From positions 102,287-166,286 of the forward strand of contig MNCI01009226.1 in the NCBI GenBank assembly GCA_015680685.1: a stretch of DNA of 64,000 nt. Reading direction: 5' to 3'. Position numbers and translations under genes: made by a program. The DNA comes from Gnetum montanum (Eukaryota > Streptophyta > Gnetopsida > Gnetales > Gnetaceae). Under the pieces are notes generated by a model, which saw only the letters and a list, made by a program, of their open reading frames with translations, did not search any database and was not told where the DNA came from. Positions 57,930 to 64,000 of the stretch are shown here, one piece after another (position 1 is the first letter of the stretch; every line of letters starts with the position of its first letter).

Positions 57930-59370
57930 AGCCATGAACAATATAACTTTATTTGTGCAAAACTCTAAGTAAGGTTACCCTTGGATAGCCTTGACATTGA
58001 GGCAAAATGGGACTATGAACGAGTCCATTAGGATGGACAAGAGTACAACCCTACCTTGTTTGACATAATCCCACTCATGGAGTCCTACCATTAGTTACTA
58101 TTCCAACTCATTCGTGTGAATGAGCATGATGTAGGGATAACTTACGAGAAAGCCTCATAGGAGGAAGAAGATGAGTTTGAGACATGCTTTGTATGTGAGA
58201 GCCCTCTTTACACTATCTTCCAATAACCACTTCCTAGTACAGCCCCTTGGTTTGGTTCACCCATCCTCTCCAAGATGGTGACCATGTCAATTTAGCCTTC
58301 ATCACAAGCAATCATTACATCTACCTAATCCTACATTCATGCAGGAGTCACCTCCTAGCTCTAAATGATTCAGGTAGCCTATGTCCCACCTGTTTCATTA
58401 GTTTCCTTGGTGTCAATCCAACCCATATGTGTGTGGCCTACCTCGGTCATTGTGCCCATCGCTCAACCAATGCATCAACTACATCTATTTGCTATGACGT
58501 TAAACTAGCAACAACCATCCACTACAATGTTAAACTTGCATACTTTGCAACCAAAAATCTATTCCTTTGTCATGCAACCAACACAAGCCCAGTAAAATCA
58601 ATTAGTTGGCACATCCCCAAGCTTGGATTAGGCATTCTAGTTGATCCAAGGTTTGATGAAGGAGATCAATCGGCTCAAGGCCACCTCCTCCAAACCCATC
58701 AAGGTGGTGGACTTCTACAAGGATGATTCCATAAGTCCTTTAGTCCCACCACTAACTCTTCCAACTAGGGTCCTACTACCTCAACTCACTAAGTACAATG
58801 ATGAGGTGGACCCCAATGCACACTTGGTCATGTTAAGATCCGAGTGGTAACTGCTGCAAACCTGGCTGCATGCAATCATGCACATGTTGCCCATGTTCCT
58901 AACTAGTAAAGTCATTGACTAGTACCGCTCACTACCCAGGGGCTTAGTCTCTTCCCTATAGAACCTCCTAAGCTAGTTTGTGATATGCTTTAGGTACAAC
59001 CTAAAACTTGAAGCAACCCTAGACCAGCTCATGTAGGTTAAGCAAGAGCCCTTAGAGCCTATAGCCAAATTTATCCAATAATGGAGTGTTACCTTGCAAG
59101 AAATCCATGAGCTGCCAATGGAGACTCACCTATTGGCCATTTTTGAGGATGTAGTCAATGAGTTCATGAAGTTAAAACTGCATTACCTAGGCCTAAAGTC
59201 TCTCAGCCAAGCCTTTCTCCAAATGAAGAACATAGAGGAGGCAATGCAAGTAAGCAACGACCTAGCCTATGTGGCCTACAAAAATCAACATGTGCATAAG
59301 CAAAACACAACAATGGCAACTATAGCCACAACTACCAAAGTAACCAACTGGGGCCTAATGGCTAAGTAGC
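57930..59370 (+). pseudogene. Element F gag
   Basis: EQYNFICAKL and TLFDIIPL (57940-58070) match the start of B gag. The core LPQLTKYNDEVDPNAHLVM (about 58778-58833), RYNLKLEATL (about 58993) and HYLGLKSLSQAFLQMKNIEE (59181-59240) align with B. The C-terminal part contains CVYKNQH-like and Thr/Ala-rich sequence. Stops and frameshifts are present throughout. Confidence 0.82.
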
Positions 59371-61140
59371 CCAAGACCCTAGCTCACAAAGCCACCAACT
59401 CTGGTGCTAACCCACCTACATCGATAGGGGTCATAATGCAAGTTGCTATGAGGCTCAAATTTAAGCATAAGGATCACTCAAGGTATACCCCATTGCTGAT
59501 AAACCACTCTGACCTACTAGGGCAACTTCTAAAAATTGGGTGAATCCAATACAAATACATATCGAAGATTGCCTGCCAAAAACATGACATGTATTACAAA
59601 CTACTAAGGAACCCTATCTCAGTAGTACCAAATGGGCCCCCAATCCCAAAGGACTTTCGATTGAACTAATTTTGTCACTACAACCAAATGTATAATCATA
59701 GTATGGACAACTATTGGGCTTTGTAGGATGATCTACAAAGAATGATAAAAAGGGAAAAACTGGTGCTTGACGTAGTGAGCCAAACCAATGCAGATGATGC
59801 CCCCTACATCATAAAATCCATCAGTGTAGATGGCAAGTCTAAACTTGTGCAACAACCTTTTGTGATCCAAGTGCCTCCCAGCAAGGCAAAGACCCCCTTA
59901 GCCTCCACAAGCAAGAGGCCTCCCTTCATGGACAAAGTGCCAGCATGGGCATCCACAACATCCATCGTGGTTAGGATCCTATCACAACCATTTGCCAAGG
60001 TGTTAAATTGGAAAGTTGTGTCTACAACTGCTAAACAACCCTTTGTCATTAAGGTGCCACAACACATTGGCCTTGCAATAACAACTACAAAATAATAATC
60101 GTTTGTCATAAGGACACCACAATGTGATGGCCCCTCACCTAACCAAAGTCCAATAGTGGGCAATGTATCAATCCCTTCTTCTCTAAGGGTCGACCCCATT
60201 GGCAACCTAGGTAGGTCCACCAAATGACAATGCAAGAGGTTGAATGAGCACCTCACAACCCCCATGGTTGAAGCAAAGGCCACAATCAGTAAGTTGCAAC
60301 CAAAGACTGGGGTCCTTGCCTCCAAACAGGCCAAATTTTCTAGACCCAAGTCCCCTCTATGAGAGATCCATCTCTTAAGCTATCTAGAGGAGGTCAAGGC
60401 CAACACAATTGCCAATAACAAAAACTTTGTAGTTGCACTAACGTAGGTGAAAAAAATGCTCAAGAAAAAGAACACAACGCTGAGCTTGTATGACTTGGTC
60501 ATTACCTCATCTACTCATTGCCAAGTGTTGGCCTAGATTTTGGCCTTCATTCCTATTATGGAGGACATCCTTGCAGATGAGAACATCATTCGTGTAGTGA
60601 TCTTACCTCTTGCATTGTAAGAATCAGGTTGAACATCCCTGACCTTTTGTGACAAGGTAATCAAGGTCAACCTCAACTGGGGGGAGGTCACTACATCTCC
60701 ACTATCCATTAGCATACACATTGGGCAGTGCATGATTTGTAGGGTTCACGCTCATGATGGTGTGACAACAAACGTAGTTATGTACTCTGTCATTAACAAG
60801 CTAGGCTTCATAGACGAGATCAAGCCTACCAAAATTGCATCCTCCTTCAATGGATCATGCATCATCGTCAAGGGTAAAATCAACATCACCTTCGTGGTAG
60901 GGAAGTAATTCCCATGTTTGCAGATTTTACTGTTATAGAGAAGATGCTAAGCTTCAACCTGATCCTAGGCAGGCCCTGGCTAGCTTAGCTATAGGATGTC
61001 TTGTCTCTAATTCACCAAGACATCCACCTTTCATATGAAGGTGGTCAAGTTGTCATCTATGGTAATAAAGCCTCCCCTCTAGCTATCCACAACATAGACA
61101 TAGGGTAAGTGTCAGAGGTAGAGTTTCTTGGTGATGTACC
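59371..61140 (+). pseudogene. Element F linker and protease
   Basis: From 59742 an open stretch (117 codons) repeats PFVI-VP three or four times (QQPFVIQVPPS, KQPFVIKVPQ), as in element B. The protease follows: RVHAHDGVTTNVV (about 60742; HDG where DTG or DSG is expected), GKINITFVVGK and a frameshifted LGRPWL region (about 60960). The counterpart in B is 24300-24560. Inactive by residue loss and frameshifts. Confidence 0.75.
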
Positions 61141-61489
61141 TACAACAGATAATGAAATGCCTAAGGCTAATACACCTGAATGAGTGGTTAAAGCCAACAA
61201 CCTCCCAAAGGACCTTAAGCCTTGTGTTCCCCCTAATCCACATTGGATGGGGAAGCAACTACATGACCAAGGTATCACCTTGGCCTAAAAAGCACTGGGT
61301 GCCTCCCTACCCCTAGCTACTACATGTCATACATTTTTTATTTTTTCTTGCATGACATTTATTTATGTGTTTACATTTAGCCTGCTTGCATAGATTACAT
61401 ATCACTTTGCTTTGCTTATGCAATTTTTCTTTGTTTACACATCCATCCACTTAGCTTATGCATGAAAAAACATAAAAATCAAAAATCAT

Positions 61490-62170
61490 GAAACTACAAA
61501 AACATGTGGCCTAAAAAGATCTTAAATTAGCAACCCCCATGGCCTAAAAAGGCCTTAAACTAGCATCATGGCTTGTCATGTCCTTAAACTGACATCATTC
61601 ACCACAACCTTCCATGGCCCTAAAACTAGCAATGTATAGCATGAAATGGCCCTAAAACTAGCAACACATGGCCTAAAATGGCCTTAAACTATTGTTGTGG
61701 CCTGAAATGGCCCAAAACTATCACTTTTTACATTGCTTTTCTCTCACTTATGCACATTAACCTTGTTACATAGTTGCCACTTAATCTTGTTTTTCTAGTT
61801 AATTTTTGCAAGATCTTGGAGGCACACAACATGGCTATGCATGTAGCACAGTACCTCACCAAAGTAAGGTAAGCACCCAGCTCGTTCACCATGATGCTAA
61901 AACTAGCATGACACTCATCCTCTATGATGCTAAGACTGGCACAACACTCATCCACTATGATGCTAAACTAGCACAGACAGTTTACTATGATGCTAAACTG
62001 GCATAGCTCATCCTTGGGTCATGACAATAAACTAGCACAACATCCACCATTCACTACAACATTAAACTAGCACCCCGTAGTCTGCCAGGACTCTAACTAG
62101 CATCCCAGAGTCTACTAGGACCTTAAACTAGGTTCATGGTCTACCAGCACTTTAAACTAGCATGTTACTG
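61490..62170 (+). repeat. TTAAACTAGCA phrase array of element F
   Basis: First half: units such as GGCCTTAAACTAGCATCATGG and GGCCCTAAAACTAGCAAC. Second half: CTATGATGCTAAACTAGCAC repeated. The phrase is shared with element B, but here both halves directly follow protease and pol is absent. Confidence 0.82.
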
Positions 62171-63166
62171 AGTTTTTGGAGCACCTGCCATTGGTGCAAC
62201 CTTTTAGGCACTAGCACTTCCATTGGCTTCCTGCACAGTTGCAATTGATTCAAGTTTTCATGTGTTTGCAGCATCTTTGCATATGGCATTTCACTTGCAT
62301 TTCACGTTTTGTGGTTTTCTTATCTTCTTAGAGTTGTGTTTGTAGGACAAAGCCCCAGAGGTGGTCATGTAGAGATGCATCTCATCACAGCAGCAAGTCA
62401 CCACATTTCTCCGATGTGCATGATTGGACTAGCTAAGCCACTCAAGAGTGCACATCCCCCTCATCATGGTATAGCCTATGCACGTTTACTCCTACATCAC
62501 AATACCCTCACATTTTCTGCATTCCCTTGCATGCAAACCCTCTGATGCATACACACTATAATGCACATGGCATTCTCTTGATGTCAATCGTAGAACCCAT
62601 GGTGGATGTAACACAACTCATCTCGTGGGGAGCCTTTGTTGGCTAGTTAAAGGCTAAGTGGATGTAACACAACTCATCCCAAGGAGAAAACACTTGTCCT
62701 ACAAATGCGATGTAGTTGCATCAAAGCAAAGCCTATCTATTCGATGGCCCACAAAGCCCATCCACTCGATGGCCAACACCATGTAGCTAGCATTTAGCAA
62801 TAATTTGAACCTAATGGAGGTTTGCCTTATAGTAAAAAAAAGTGGGAAAAAGCACATTTCCAAGCAATTCACAAGCACTATAGTTTCACAATCGGCCTAG
62901 CCTTGGATTGACTTTGACTCTCTCATGAGCACTTTGACAAGAGGTTAACATTTCAAGGGCAAGCCACTTCATGCCATGATCACCATCAACCATGTTGACT
63001 TTGCCTTTTGCATCATGATACACTAATTTTCATTTCATCTACCTAGCATTGCCTACACCCCTTACCCTAGCATACCTCTATCCACAGCACTCTTAAACAT
63101 GGTGGAACGACACCTGATTTGGTACTAATGAGAAATTTTGATGCTAATGAAGTAAAGAGAGGCCAA
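62171..63166 (+). other. Element F 3' region with acceptor-like block and polypurine tract
   Basis: 62306-62347 is nearly identical to 35311-35352 of element B (pyrimidine tract ending TTTGTAGGA). After it both elements share short weak similarity (RC-SSQQQ-like reading). The end, AAGTAAAGAGAGGCCAA, abuts the 3' LTR and is the likely polypurine tract. Confidence 0.6.
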
Positions 63167-64000
63167 TGAAACACCACAAAATTTCAAGTCCCAATGTCTC
63201 AACTACAAATTTGGCTAAGTGTCAAAACAGTGACACTTTGACCAAATTTTTTTGAGTGTTGAGCATAGCCATCTCAAACTGCTAGATTGGTAAAATTTTT
63301 CAAGGTGTTAGAATGATGATGCTTTCTACAAATTTGTTTAAGTGTTGAGACTATGCTTTCCACTGTAGTAGAGCATAGTCAGTTTCAATGCCTAACTTTT
63401 TGTAATTTTGGCTAAGTGTTCAAACGAGGTCATAAGTGTTGAGACTATGCTCTCCATTTCTAGGACTACGCTCTAAAGCATAGTTAGCATAGTCAACACA
63501 CAATAGCCAGTTTTGCAAGATTTTTTCTAAGGGTCAGAACGATAACATAAGCTACAAATTTTTCTAGGTGCTGAGACTACGCTCTGCACTACTAGGACTA
63601 CATTCTAGAGCATAATCAGTGTAGTTAGCATGAAAACACCAATTTTGCAAAATTTTTCTAACTATTGGAACTACACCTCCTGACTACACTCTAGAGCATA
63701 GTCAGCATAGCCACCTTAGATGCCAAATCTTACATATATTTCTTTAAGTGTTGAGCCTACGCTTGCTATAATTTTTATGCCTGCTACACTCAAGAGTGTA
63801 GTTAGCCTCCCTTGGAGCATAGTTAACACTTAGCCACATTTTGCCAGTTTTTACCAAATTTCTCTAAGTGTTGAGCCTACACTTACTACACTTAGAAGCG
63901 TAGTTACCCTCCCTTGGAGTGTAGTCAACACTTAGCCACATTTTTCTAGTTTTTTCCGATTTTCAACCAGATTTTGCCTAAGTCTAGGACCATGCTCTCA
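63167..64000 (+). repeat. Element F 3' LTR, cut by the window end
   Basis: Follows 55269 onward closely: TGAAACACCACAAAATTTC, then the GACTACGCTCTAGAGC arrays and CAACACTTAGCCACATTTT. The TATA box, end and TSD are beyond 64000. Confidence 0.9.

Larger units (their letters stand above)
55269..64000 (+). mobile_element. Element F: Tat-like gag-protease element without pol (runs off the window)
   Basis: LTRs start TGAAACACCACAAAATTTC at 55269 and 63167. The internal region of about 5.9 kb contains gag and protease homologous to element B, then a TAAACTAGCA array and a 3' region. There is no RT, RNase H, integrase or antisense gene. It is therefore non-autonomous and presumably uses proteins of a B-like relative. 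The right end and its TSD lie outside the window. Confidence 0.88.

Noticed and set aside
58247-58726. 159-codon plus frame in element F
   Set aside because: Overlaps the gag region in a different frame; the homologous gag blocks are in the other frames.

Overview
The window is plant nuclear DNA. The evidence is one intact Ser-rich gene of a plant-specific type, dense LTR retrotransposons of the Athila and Tat branches of Ty3/gypsy, tRNA-Asp-type primer binding sites, and a plant L1-like LINE fragment. The high load of old nested elements and the short gene island suggest a large-genome seed plant, possibly a gymnosperm. I cannot name the species from the sequence.

Layout. 1-365: part of a minus-strand LTR. 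1264-1914: a 216-bp tandem repeat. About 2.8-3.3 kb: a GC-richer patch with clustered ACGT-core motifs. 4419-7060: element A, a short non-autonomous LTR element with perfect target-site duplications (TSDs, TAGGT) and a degenerate ORF resembling the 'putative plant transposon protein' domain. 7257-8243: a minus-strand solo LTR with perfect TSDs (ATGGA). About 8.3-14.7 kb: the only gene island, with one intact gene (CDS 11655-13274, 539 aa, MAKR-like) and a probable 5'UTR intron.

From 14.7 kb to the end almost everything is repeat. 15.4-15.7 kb is a LINE fragment. About 15.7-19.1 kb is element D1 (LTR, PBS, gag). 19080-38123 is element B, a 19-kb Tat-lineage element with the diagnostic second RNase H. 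38124-43078 is element D2 (Athila-like gag-pro-pol). About 43.4-44.8 kb plus two later pieces is element E. 45135-55083 is element C, a complete Athila-like element with TSDs (GACTT) inserted in an LTR of E. From 55269 past the window end is element F, a Tat-like gag-protease element without pol, inserted in the same LTR of E.

The most interesting object is inside element B. Between protease and reverse transcriptase, on the opposite strand, lies an eight-exon gene (about 30192 down to 25573). Its reading phase matches across every coding junction I could test, and only substitution-type damage and one frameshift are visible. An array of the element's own LTR motif (CTCACGCTG) overlaps the proposed first exon and first intron of that gene. 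A second pattern is general: nearly every LTR family here carries its own short palindromic motif, repeated many times, upstream of a CTATAAATA-type TATA box.

All retroelement proteins are decayed (many TAG/TGA stops, lost catalytic residues). Five single N positions occur; two are flanked by exact duplications and look like assembly joins.
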